A stretch of 64,000 bases of DNA from the NCBI GenBank assembly GCA_000992695.1, contig LBUS01000002.1, forward strand, positions 62,001 through 126,000. The letters run 5' to 3'. The stretch comes from Candidatus Peregrinibacteria bacterium GW2011_GWF2_38_29 (GTDB lineage Bacteria > Patescibacteriota > Gracilibacteria > UBA1369 > UBA12463). Position numbers and translations under genes: made by a program. Below, in pieces: positions 48,073 through 57,290 of this stretch; positions within the stretch are counted from its first letter, which is position 1; every line of letters begins with the position of its first letter. Below the pieces are notes generated by a model. The model searched no databases and had not been told where the DNA came from. It saw only the letters and a list, made by a program, of their open reading frames with translations.

Positions 48073-49476
48073 TTAAATAAAAATTGTATTTATTAGTTTT
48101 TCATCTTTGCTTGCATTTATTACTATAACAATTTTATTTCCTTTTTGAACGAGATTTTTCTTAATAAGAATGTTTCTCACTTCCTGCGTTGCGTTTTTCA
48201 AGTCTATTTTATGTTGAATTATTGGATTTATGCCCCAAACAAGCGCGAGTTGATTCTTTGTTTTTTCGTCTTCCGTGATTGCGATTATTGGGATGTATAT
48301 GCGGTGTCTTGAGATTTGCTGAGCCGTGAATCCGCTCAAAGTCACTGCGACTATTGCGTTTGCATTTATATCTATTGCTAACTTTGAAGCGTTTAAAGCT
48401 GTTGCGTTTGAAACCGGGAGATTCAGATTTTTTTGAGTTGGAAGTAAGTCGTGATCTTTTTGAAGATTTTTTTCAACGACACTTGCGACGCGTGAAAGCG
48501 TTTTTACCGCATCCACGGGATATTTTCCAACAGCAGTTTCGTTTGAAAGCATCATTGCATCTGTGTGATCAAAGACAGCATTTGCGGCATCGGAGATCTC
48601 GGCACGTGTTGGTGTTGCGTTTTCAACCATGGATTGAAGAATTTGCGTTGCGGTAATAACCGGTTTTCCGTATAAATTTGCAAGGTGAATTATGCGTTTT
48701 TGTGTCAAAGGAACTGTTTCCGCCGGCATTTCAACGCCAAGATCGCCACGTGCGACCATAACTCCATCTGCGACTTTCATTATGTTTTTAAGATTTCGGA
48801 CAGCTTCAGGTCTTTCAATCTTTGCGATAACTTTTGCTTTGCTGTGATGCTTTGCTATGATTTTTTTAAGCCTGATTATGTCATTTGCGCATTTAACAAA
48901 TGAAAGAGCAATATAGTCCACGTCGTTTTTTATGCCGAAAATCGCATCTTTTTTATCTTTTGCAGTGATTGGATCTGCGCTGATTGTGACGCCCGGAACA
49001 TTTATTCCTTTGTGGGTTTTTACGATTCCGCCTTTCAAGACTTTGCAGTAAATATTTTGGAATCTGTCATAAATGACTTCAAGCTCAATTGTTCCATCAT
49101 CGATAAGGATTGTATCGCCACGCTTTACCTCTTTTGGAAGTTTTTTATATTGGATTGGAAACGTTTTGCTATTTCCAATCATATTTTTTGTTGTGAGTGT
49201 AATTTTTGCGCCTTTTTTGATTGCGATGCCTTGCGCCGGCATTTCTCCGATTCTTATTTTTGGGCCTTGTAGATCTTGCATGATTGCGATTGGCACACCT
49301 GTTTCAAGCGAAACTTGTCTGATTTTTTGAATTAAATCTTTAAATTCCGAGTATTTTCCGTGTGAAAAGTTCAGCCTGACAACATTCATTCCCGCATGAA
49401 CCATTTGCTTGAGTATATGCGCTGAACTTGAGGCAGGGCCAAGAGTTGCAATGATTTTTGTGTTTTTCTTTATCAT
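48073..49476 (-). CDS. pyk: Pyruvate kinase
   Basis: TKIIATLGPASSS, VAKIERPEAVRNL, MVARGDLGVEMP, TRAEISDAANAVFDHTDAMMLSNETAVG. Confidence 0.96.
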   Translation of the reverse strand: MIKKNTKIIATLGPASSSAHILKQMVHAGMNVVRLNFSHGKYSEFKDLIQKIRQVSLETGVPIAIMQDLQGPKIRIGEMPAQGIAIKKGAKITLTTKNMIGNSKTFPIQYKKLPKEVKRGDTILIDDGTIELEVIYDRFQNIYCKVLKGGIVKTHKGINVPGVTISADPITAKDKKDAIFGIKNDVDYIALSFVKCANDIIRLKKIIAKHHSKAKVIAKIERPEAVRNLKNIMKVADGVMVARGDLGVEMPAETVPLTQKRIIHLANLYGKPVITATQILQSMVENATPTRAEISDAANAVFDHTDAMMLSNETAVGKYPVDAVKTLSRVASVVEKNLQKDHDLLPTQKNLNLPVSNATALNASKLAIDINANAIVAVTLSGFTAQQISRHRIYIPIIAITEDEKTKNQLALVWGINPIIQHKIDLKNATQEVRNILIKKNLVQKGNKIVIVINASKDEKLINTIFI

Positions 49477-49597
49477 TTTTGTTTTGTATATGAGGTTTTA
49501 CGTCTAACTTGTTCCTTATATTTTAGCATAATTTTCGTGTTTTGGCTTGGAAATACCCTTGACGAAAGTAAAGGTTTAGGTGTTGCTTCGCAACGTT

Positions 49598-51376
49598 TTA
49601 CTTCACAGTAACACTTTTTGCTAGATTTCTTGGCATGTCGGGGTTGTTTTTGCGCAGAAGCGCAAGTTTGTATGCCAAAATTTGGACAGGGATGATGTTT
49701 ACGATAGGGGATAACGTTTGAACATCCGGAACGCGAATCCAATAATCAAAAACGTCTTCATTGGTTGGAGAAACGCCGATTATGTAGCCGCCGCGCGCTT
49801 TAACTTCCATCGCGTTGCTTAAAATCGCTTTTTTATTTTCGTCATTTGCGCATAAAACAATGCACGGTGTGTCTTTTTGAATAAGCGCGATTGGGCCGTG
49901 CTTGAGTTCGCCTCCTGCGAACCCTTCAGCGTGAATATATGAAACTTCTTGAAGTTTTATGGCTGATTCAAGCGCCATTGGATAGTTTGATCCGCGACCG
50001 ATTATATACATGCTTTCAAAATTTTGTAATTTTTGTGCGAGTTTTGAGATGTGTTCTTCGTAACGAGGATTTAACATGTCGTTTATTTTTCCTGCAGTTT
50101 CAAGAAGCAGTGTTTTTCCATCATTTAATCTTTCAGCGCACGCATATGCGAGAAGCGTGATTACGGCAATTTGTGCTGTTGTGACCTTTGTTGATGCCAC
50201 AGCCTTTTCCGGGCCGCATTTTGTTGGAACTATCATGTTGGACATTTGTGCCATGGATGAAGTTTCAACGTTAACGATTGATAAAACTTTTGCTTTTTTT
50301 TCTTTCGCGATTTCAATTGCTTCAAGCGTGTCTGCGGTTTCGCCGCTTTGAGAAACGCCGACTATGAGCGTTTTATTTGTTATGAAGTGATGATGCGCCG
50401 GAAATTCCGAACCAAATGTTGAATTTATGTGTTTGTGTGCGATTTCGGAAAATATATATTCACCGGTTAAGCAAACTTTTCCGGCTGTTCCACAGCCAAT
50501 AAAATACGTTCCAATCGCCTTGTTTATCATTTCTGCTGCGCGTTTGATGATTTTATCGTCTTGATTTAAAACGCGATATAAAGTTTCTTTTTGCTCCATG
50601 ATTTCTTTTATCATGAAGTGCGAATATTCGCCTTTTTCCGCGCTTTCCGGATTCCAAGTGATTTCAACTATGCGTTTTTCAATTTCTTTTTTATTTGTGA
50701 GTTCATAGAATTTGGCTTTTGCATCGCTTAAAACGACCATTTGGTTATTATCCAAATACATGACTTTATTGGTATATTTTAAGAATGCCGGAATGTCTGA
50801 AGCTATATAAAATTCTTTGTTTTTGCCGACGCCAACGATTAAAGGGGATCCGCGTCTTGCCGCAATAATTTTGTTTTCTTTTTTACAAATTACAACGATT
50901 GCATATCTTCCTTCAATTTTTAAAATTGCTTTTCTGACACTTTCTTCTAAGCCCTCTTTTTCAAGATTTTCCTGAATTAAATGCGCTATAACCTCTGTGT
51001 CGGTTTCGGATTTAAATTTGTGTCCGCGTTTTATAAGTTGTTTTTTAACTTCCAGGTAATTTTCAAAAATTCCGTTATGTATAAGAACAACTTCGTTGTC
51101 TTCTGTTGAATGTGGATGTGCATTTTCTCTTGTTACTCCTCCATGCGTTGCCCATCTTGAATGTCCAATTGCGATCTCAGTTTGTTCGCAAATTTCTTTT
51201 GGAAGGGAAGTGATATCACCTATTTTCCCGGTTCTTTTATAAATCGCGATGTTGTTATCGTTTTTACACGCGATTCCCCATGAATCATATCCACGATATT
51301 CAAGGCTTTTAAGTCCTTGCACGAGTATTTTACCCGCATTGGTTTTTGGTCCGTAGTAAGCGAAAATTCCGCACAT
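49598..51376 (-). CDS. glmS: Glucosamine-fructose-6-phosphate aminotransferase
   Basis: MCGIFAYYG, GHSRWATHG, two SIS domains, C-terminal NLAKSVTV. Confidence 0.97.
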   Translation of the reverse strand: MCGIFAYYGPKTNAGKILVQGLKSLEYRGYDSWGIACKNDNNIAIYKRTGKIGDITSLPKEICEQTEIAIGHSRWATHGGVTRENAHPHSTEDNEVVLIHNGIFENYLEVKKQLIKRGHKFKSETDTEVIAHLIQENLEKEGLEESVRKAILKIEGRYAIVVICKKENKIIAARRGSPLIVGVGKNKEFYIASDIPAFLKYTNKVMYLDNNQMVVLSDAKAKFYELTNKKEIEKRIVEITWNPESAEKGEYSHFMIKEIMEQKETLYRVLNQDDKIIKRAAEMINKAIGTYFIGCGTAGKVCLTGEYIFSEIAHKHINSTFGSEFPAHHHFITNKTLIVGVSQSGETADTLEAIEIAKEKKAKVLSIVNVETSSMAQMSNMIVPTKCGPEKAVASTKVTTAQIAVITLLAYACAERLNDGKTLLLETAGKINDMLNPRYEEHISKLAQKLQNFESMYIIGRGSNYPMALESAIKLQEVSYIHAEGFAGGELKHGPIALIQKDTPCIVLCANDENKKAILSNAMEVKARGGYIIGVSPTNEDVFDYWIRVPDVQTLSPIVNIIPVQILAYKLALLRKNNPDMPRNLAKSVTVK

Positions 51377-51377
51377 A

Positions 51378-52697
51378 TTATTTTGAGTAAATTAAACTTG
51401 AATGAGGATTGTGAAAAATGTGAGTTTCAAGAATCGCGTTTATGTTTCTTGGTTCATTTTTGAGAACCCAAAGTAGTCCCTTTTTAATTTCTGTAATGTT
51501 TTTTATTCCAAAGTGTTTTTTTAGTCCGGACATTGCATTTTTGCCCATGTAATTATTTCTTTCAAAAACAAAATATGCCATTTCAAAATTGTCTTGGAAT
51601 TTTGATTCGATAAGTCCTTCATTTGCATCATATTCGTGCCAAATTCCGTTAATTTTGACATATGGTAATTCTTTATTTGTATTTATCAATTCGCCGGACT
51701 TAATAGCTTCAATAATCAATGATTTTTTGTCTGTTTTTCCTTCGGTTTTTATTCCGAAATATGAATATTTTTTGAGTTGAATTCCGATGAAGCCCATATC
51801 TTTTAACGCGTTTTCAATTGTGCGTTCTTCGTTGTCCGTGATTATTAATTCAACGAGCATTTCAATGTCATATTTTTCATCGTATTTTCCGATTTTTTCT
51901 TCTCTAAACTCGCCTTTATATTTCTTTTTTGCTGATACTGGAGCGGTTATTTTAAATTCGCCTGTTATATATTTTTTCATTGATGCGAACACCGGATCGC
52001 CATTAGTCGTTCTTTCCGGATGCGGCATTAAAGCCATGATATTTCCATCCGCGTTACAAACTCCCGCAAGGCTATGAATTGCATTATTTGGGTTTATTGG
52101 GAATTCATTTATGAATTTTCCATTTTCATCACAATATCTGAAAATCGTTTGTTCATTTTCAATAAGTGTTTTTAAAAGCGCTTTATCTTGCGTTATATAT
52201 CTGCCTTCACCATGAGCAACAGGGCATTTTATTAATGTTTTTTTATCAAACATATTGAATGCGCATCTTCCTGTTGGCGCATCTGATTTTAAATAAATCC
52301 AATCATTATAAAACCCAATTCCAAGAATTTCATTGTTTTTAATTCTTTCGTTCCAAGCGAGTGCCATTTCAAGTTTTTTGCCTTCAAGTCCAGGTATTAC
52401 GCCTGATTCAACGAGCATTTGCGCACCATTGCATATTCCAATTAATGGTTTCCCCTTTGAGGCTTCTTTTATAACTTGTGCGATGATTGGATCTTTTGAG
52501 GCAATAATTCCTGATCTTCCGCGGTCTTCATATGAAAATCCGCCAGGTAAAATGAATCCGTCGTATGATTTTAAATCAACATCTTCATTCCATCTTAAAA
52601 TTTCGGCATTCATCCCTACTCTTTTGCAAGCTCTTGCGGCTTCAAGTTCGCAGTTTGTTCCGGGGAAGAGGATTATGGCTATTTTTGGTGTATTCAT
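51378..52697 (-). CDS. purQ: PurQ-type glutaminase fused to two PurS-like repeats
   Basis: ILFPGTNCELEAARA, GGFSYEDRGRSG, GICNGAQML, ALMPHPERTTNGDP; two C-terminal PurS-like segments. Confidence 0.8.
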   Translation of the reverse strand: MNTPKIAIILFPGTNCELEAARACKRVGMNAEILRWNEDVDLKSYDGFILPGGFSYEDRGRSGIIASKDPIIAQVIKEASKGKPLIGICNGAQMLVESGVIPGLEGKKLEMALAWNERIKNNEILGIGFYNDWIYLKSDAPTGRCAFNMFDKKTLIKCPVAHGEGRYITQDKALLKTLIENEQTIFRYCDENGKFINEFPINPNNAIHSLAGVCNADGNIMALMPHPERTTNGDPVFASMKKYITGEFKITAPVSAKKKYKGEFREEKIGKYDEKYDIEMLVELIITDNEERTIENALKDMGFIGIQLKKYSYFGIKTEGKTDKKSLIIEAIKSGELINTNKELPYVKINGIWHEYDANEGLIESKFQDNFEMAYFVFERNNYMGKNAMSGLKKHFGIKNITEIKKGLLWVLKNEPRNINAILETHIFHNPHSSLIYSK

Positions 52698-52702
52698 GTT
52701 AT

Positions 52703-53785
52703 TTATTTGATTATCGCGCTTTCTAGATTTTTTGGCATGCGCGTTATATTTTTGTTATTTCCGTGACTATCTAAAATTATCATATCTTCGATTCTTACGC
52801 CAAAGAAATTTTCAATATAAATTCCGGGTTCAACCGTTATTATGCAGTTATTTGGGAATTTGTTTTTGTATTCCTGATTAGTTGACGGAATTTCGTGTAT
52901 TTCAAGCCCAATTCCGTGTCCGCCGCTGTGTGTGTAATTTTTGCCATAACCGGCTTTTTCAATCATTTTTCTGGCAAAGTTGTCAACGTGTTTTCCCGTC
53001 ATTTTTGCACGTGCGTTTGAAATTGTTTTTTCTTGTGCGGAAAGAACTAGGTTGTATATTTTTTCTTGTAATTTTGTAGGTTTTGATTTGAAGAAAAACG
53101 TGCGTGTCATGTCTGAGCAATAACCTTTAAATTTCATGCCCATATCAATTAAGACCGTATCTCCTTTTTTCAATTTTGTTTCGTTGCATTCGTGGTGTGG
53201 AATTGCTGAATTTTTCCCAAAAGCAACGATTGGTTTGAACGACGTTTCGTCCGCGCCAAATTTCAGTCCATATATTTTTATTAATGTTGAAATTTCTTTT
53301 TCTGTTATTCCGATTTTTAAGTTTTTTAAAACTTCTTTAAGTGTTTTTTCGTTTATTTCTTGCGATTTTTTTGTATATTCAATTTCTTTCGAGTCTTTAA
53401 TTGCACGTATTTCTTCTGCTAAATTTTGAACGCCTTTAAACTTTATGCCGTGCGTTGCTTTTTTGAAGAATTTTAATTGCGCAACCGTCATGCTGTTTTC
53501 TTCGAAAAAGCATTCTTTTATTTTTAATTTTTTAACGAATTTTGCCCAAAGTTTTTGTAGATTTTTTTCTATTTCAATTGCTTTTGCATTTTTTGGTAGA
53601 ATGCGTTTTATTTCATTAAAATATCTTGCGTCCGTTAAAAAATATGCTTGTTTTTGCGTAACTAAAGCCATTCCGCGGGTTCCATGAAAATTAAATAAAT
53701 ATTTTAAATTTGGCCTGTGTGTAATTAAAAAAGATGAAACTCTTTTTTCTTTGAGCAATTTTTGCAAATCTTTAATTCTTTGCAT
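52703..53785 (-). CDS. M24 Xaa-Pro aminopeptidase/dipeptidase
   Basis: DTVLIDMGMKFKGYCSDMTRTFF, HSGGHGIGLEIHEIPS, TVEPGIYIENFFGVRIEDMI. Confidence 0.93.
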   Translation of the reverse strand: MQRIKDLQKLLKEKRVSSFLITHRPNLKYLFNFHGTRGMALVTQKQAYFLTDARYFNEIKRILPKNAKAIEIEKNLQKLWAKFVKKLKIKECFFEENSMTVAQLKFFKKATHGIKFKGVQNLAEEIRAIKDSKEIEYTKKSQEINEKTLKEVLKNLKIGITEKEISTLIKIYGLKFGADETSFKPIVAFGKNSAIPHHECNETKLKKGDTVLIDMGMKFKGYCSDMTRTFFFKSKPTKLQEKIYNLVLSAQEKTISNARAKMTGKHVDNFARKMIEKAGYGKNYTHSGGHGIGLEIHEIPSTNQEYKNKFPNNCIITVEPGIYIENFFGVRIEDMIILDSHGNNKNITRMPKNLESAIIK

Positions 53786-54938
53786 TTAGATATTTTTTTG
53801 TTAATTTTTTGCCAAGTTCAACGCCTGGTTGGTCAAATGCGTTTACATTGAATATTTCGCCTAAAAGTGCAACTTGAAGTTCAAAAATATAAATTAATGA
53901 TCCGATGTTTTCTTCATTTAACTTGTTTAATTTCAGCGTTATATTTGGTCTGCCTTTTTTGTTAAAAGTCTCTTCTATTGCGCGTTTTTCCGCATTTAAA
54001 AGCTGTCCCATTTCAACATTTTGAAGATAACTCAATGTGGAATTTTTTAAACTTTCGCCATTTATTTTAATTTTATTTTCAAAATTTTCTATTTCAATAA
54101 AAATAATAAATTTATTGTCCGGACCATCCATAAAGAGTTGTAGTTGTGAGTGCTGATCCGTGACACCAATTGCTTTTAACGGAGTTGGTCCGATTTTTTT
54201 GTTTTTACCAATGCTTTCTGATAAAAGTTGGATATACCAATCCGCAAAAGAACTTAATTTTTTGGAGTAGGGGAATATAACTGTGATTGGTTTTTTTTGT
54301 TTTGTATAAGCCTTGAATTGCATTTCTGCCAATATCGAAGCCGGATGAGTATTTGGTGTTTTTTCGAATATGTTTTTTGCACTTATGGCTCCTTTTAAAA
54401 TTTTATTTATATCGATTTTTGCGAGAGCGGCAGGCACAAGCCCCATTGGTCCGAGAACCGAAAATCTTCCGCAAACATCTTTTGATATATGAAAGCATTT
54501 TATTTTTTCTTTTTTTGCAATTTTATTGAGAAAATTATCATTATTTTCCGTTATTATTATCGCGTTTTTTCTCCATGAAATTTTTTGCTTTTCAAGAATA
54601 TTTTTTAATGCTATGAAATTGGCGATTGTTTCAATTGTGTCTCCGGATTTGCTTGCTATAACGAAAATAGATTCCTTCAAATTTGTTTTGCTGATTATTT
54701 CCGTGAAAAAGTCCGGATCAATATTGTCTAGAGCGATTACGCGTGGTGTTTTTTCGTTTTTAAGGCTTTCTATAAGCATTTTTCCGCCAAGTATTGAACC
54801 TCCAATTCCAATCATTACGATGTTTTTATACTTGAGAGTTTTGACGTATTTTTGGATTTCCTTTGTTGTTTTTTCATCTTCCGGTAAATGTAAAAACTCA
54901 TACATTTTGGAGGAAGTATTTGATGATTTCTTCGGCAT
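53772..54938 (-). CDS. pgi: Glucose-6-phosphate isomerase (start may be ATG near 54905)
   Basis: NIVMIGIGGSILGGKML, VIASKSGDTIETIANF, DVCGRFSVLGPMG. Confidence 0.85.
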   Translation of the reverse strand: MPKKSSNTSSKMYEFLHLPEDEKTTKEIQKYVKTLKYKNIVMIGIGGSILGGKMLIESLKNEKTPRVIALDNIDPDFFTEIISKTNLKESIFVIASKSGDTIETIANFIALKNILEKQKISWRKNAIIITENNDNFLNKIAKKEKIKCFHISKDVCGRFSVLGPMGLVPAALAKIDINKILKGAISAKNIFEKTPNTHPASILAEMQFKAYTKQKKPITVIFPYSKKLSSFADWYIQLLSESIGKNKKIGPTPLKAIGVTDQHSQLQLFMDGPDNKFIIFIEIENFENKIKINGESLKNSTLSYLQNVEMGQLLNAEKRAIEETFNKKGRPNITLKLNKLNEENIGSLIYIFELQVALLGEIFNVNAFDQPGVELGKKLTKKYLNAKN

Positions 54939-55470
54939 TTTTTATATTTTTTGGAATATTTTTTAAAACTTTATTTACGTGATTTCTTTGATATCCAAGC
55001 CTTGTTATTGCTTCTATTATTTCATCTTCAATTTCAGATTCATTTTCTTTTGAATAAGGTGTTCCCGGAGCCAAAATTTCAAGTTTTCCTTTTAGCTCAA
55101 GGATAATTCTTTCTGCGGTTTTTTTACCTATTCCTGGTATTTTTGTGAGCATGGCGAGATCGGAATGAAGTATTGCTCCTTTTAATTTATTTAATTCCAC
55201 GCCCATTAATTCCATTGCTGTTTTTGGGCCAACTCCGGGTACGCTTAATAAAACTTTGAAAAATCCCAATTCTTCGATTGATTGAAATCCATATATAACA
55301 ATTTGTTCTTCGCGTAGATATGCTCGTGTGTAAAGTGATATTTTTGATCCGTTCGTAGCCTTGTCTAAGCTTGAAGTTGATATGAATATTTCGTATCCTA
55401 TGCCATTATTTTCAATAATAGCGCTTTTTTCGAACTTGTTTAGTATTTTTCCTTCGATGTATGAAATCAT
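54898..55470 (-). CDS. ruvA: Holliday junction helicase subunit RuvA
   Basis: VGPKTAMELMG, IPGIGKKTAERIILELKGKL. Confidence 0.94.
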   Translation of the reverse strand: MISYIEGKILNKFEKSAIIENNGIGYEIFISTSSLDKATNGSKISLYTRAYLREEQIVIYGFQSIEELGFFKVLLSVPGVGPKTAMELMGVELNKLKGAILHSDLAMLTKIPGIGKKTAERIILELKGKLEILAPGTPYSKENESEIEDEIIEAITRLGYQRNHVNKVLKNIPKNIKNAEEIIKYFLQNV

Positions 55471-55616
55471 TTTGAATGTTTTTTAGGCGTATTAACAAGC
55501 CTTTGAAGGGTAAAAACGCTTTTTCCGGTTACAATCATTTTTGTTTTGCGTTTTTCGTCTCTTCTTTTATATTTATTTTCCAGTTTTTTATCTAGCTTTT
55601 CTTCGTGATTATTCAT
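55467..55616 (-). CDS. 49-aa basic small ORF translationally coupled to ruvA
   Basis: ATG 55614-55616 to TGA 55467-55469 overlapping the ruvA ATG (ATGA); MNNHEEKLDKKLENKYKRRDEKRKTKMIVTGKSVFTLQRLVNTPKKHSK. Confidence 0.5.
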   Translation of the reverse strand: MNNHEEKLDKKLENKYKRRDEKRKTKMIVTGKSVFTLQRLVNTPKKHSK

Positions 55617-56817
55617 TGTTTTTTGGTCTAAATTCAGCCAAAAATTGTTTTTTGAACTTTCCGAATTTTCCGAGTGCGATTGATTCTCGAATATTACGCA
55701 TTAAGTTTAGCAAAAAGTGCAGATTATGGATAGTCATAAGTCGAAGACCGAGAGTTTCGCCTTCGGTAAATAAATGTCGCAAATAACTTTTCGTGAACGT
55801 TTGACATGTTTCACACGCGCAACCTTTCATTAAAGGAGTTTGATCAAGTTTATATTTTGCGTTAGTGATATTGAATCTTCCTGCGTTTGTCCAAAAACTG
55901 CCATGTCGGGCGAGTCTTGTTGGCATAACGCAGTCAAACATGTCTATTCCGCGATCAACCGCTTCAAGAATGTTTTCCGGCGATCCTACGCCCATTAAAT
56001 ACGTTGGTTTTTCATGATTTATATGTGGATAGACGTTTTCAAGTGCTTCATACATTTGTTCGTGTTTTTCGCCAACGGAAAGTCCGCCGATCGCAGTTCC
56101 GGGTAAATCTAAATCTGTTATAAATTTTGCAGATTCTGTGCGTAAGTCTTTATGCATTCCACCTTGAATGATTGCGAATAATGCTTGGGCAGGGGAGTTT
56201 TTTTTACTTTTTTCAAGTTTTTCGTGCGTTTTTTTGCATCGCATTGCCCATTTGTGAGTTCTTTGGGTCGCATTTTTTGTATAAGCTTTGTTTGCGTCGT
56301 GTGGAATGCATTCGTCTAAAGCCATGATTATATCTGCGCCTATTTCGTGTTCTATTTTGATTACATTTTCAGGCGTGAAAAAGTGCAAAGAGCCGTCTAT
56401 GTGTGATTTGAACTCAACTCCTTTGTCTGTGATTTTTACGCTGGTTTTTGTGTCCGATCCTTGATTATGTGGATTTTTTCGATCTTCGTGTAATGAAAAG
56501 ACCTGAAATCCGCCGGAATCAGTTAAAATTGGCTTGTCCCATCCAATCCATTTGTGTAATCCGCCGAATTTTTTGATATTTTTTGATCCTGGGCGGAGAT
56601 ATAGATGGTACGTATTTGAAAGCATTATTTCTGCTCCAAGACTTTGCAGTTCCTTTGGCGTTAAAGTTTTTACAAAGCCCGTTGTTCCAACCGGCATAAA
56701 AAAAGGCGTATGGATTGCACCATGCGGTGTATGAAAAATTCCCGATTTTGCTCTTGAATTAGACTCTTTAGCCTGAATAATAAATTTGAACGGAGATTGA
56801 ATACTTTTTTTGTTCAA
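55609..56817 (-). CDS. tgt: Queuine/preQ1 tRNA-ribosyltransferase
   Basis: ILTDSGGFQVFSL, GGLSVGEKHEQMYEAL, Zn motif CACETC. Confidence 0.95.
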   Translation of the reverse strand: MNKKSIQSPFKFIIQAKESNSRAKSGIFHTPHGAIHTPFFMPVGTTGFVKTLTPKELQSLGAEIMLSNTYHLYLRPGSKNIKKFGGLHKWIGWDKPILTDSGGFQVFSLHEDRKNPHNQGSDTKTSVKITDKGVEFKSHIDGSLHFFTPENVIKIEHEIGADIIMALDECIPHDANKAYTKNATQRTHKWAMRCKKTHEKLEKSKKNSPAQALFAIIQGGMHKDLRTESAKFITDLDLPGTAIGGLSVGEKHEQMYEALENVYPHINHEKPTYLMGVGSPENILEAVDRGIDMFDCVMPTRLARHGSFWTNAGRFNITNAKYKLDQTPLMKGCACETCQTFTKSYLRHLFTEGETLGLRLMTIHNLHFLLNLMRNIRESIALGKFGKFKKQFLAEFRPKNNE

Positions 56818-56851
56818 GAGCTGTTTTTCTATGACTTTTTCTGACTATTTT

Positions 56852-57205
56852 TTAAGCTTTTTTCGTTGTTGCTTTCTTTGTTTTTGCCTTTGCCGTTTTG
56901 ACTGCGGTTGTTTTCTTTTCTTCAACGAGATGTTCAAGTCTTTCTTCAATCAACTTACCTTTCTTTTCTTTCTTTTCTTCTTCAAGTTTTTGATTAAGAG
57001 TTGTTTTTGCTTGTCTTCTTGCGTTGAATCTGTCAACACGTCCTGCGGCATCAATCAATTTGCTTTGTCCTGTATAGAAAGGATGGCAAGCTGAGCAAAG
57101 TTCGGTTTTTAGACCTTCTTTTGTTGATCCTGCGATGTATACAGCTCCGCACGAGCATGTGATTTGTATGTCTTTGTAGTATTTTGGGTGTGTTTCTTTC
57201 TTCAT
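56852..57205 (-). CDS. rpmE: Ribosomal protein L31 with Lys-rich C-terminal extension
   Basis: MKKETHPKYYKDIQITCSCGAVYIAGST...CSACHPFYTGQSKLIDAAGRVDRFNAR. Confidence 0.93.
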   Translation of the reverse strand: MKKETHPKYYKDIQITCSCGAVYIAGSTKEGLKTELCSACHPFYTGQSKLIDAAGRVDRFNARRQAKTTLNQKLEEEKKEKKGKLIEERLEHLVEEKKTTAVKTAKAKTKKATTKKA

Positions 57206-57231
57206 CTCTAAGTGTTTTAAATGTTATATAT

Positions 57232-57290
57232 TGTGTTTGCTTCGCAAACGCTTTGTTTATATGGGCCTGTGCGGCTTAGCCGCGGCCTGT
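57232..57290. repeat. Dispersed hairpin element, copy 2
   Basis: GTTTGC-TTC-GCAAAC hairpin then TTTATATGGGCCTGT-GCGGC-TTA-GCCGC-GGCCTG. Confidence 0.7.

Noticed and set aside
49473-49742. 89-aa minus-strand ORF at the glmS/pyk junction
   Set aside because: Out of frame with glmS and overlaps its conserved C-terminus
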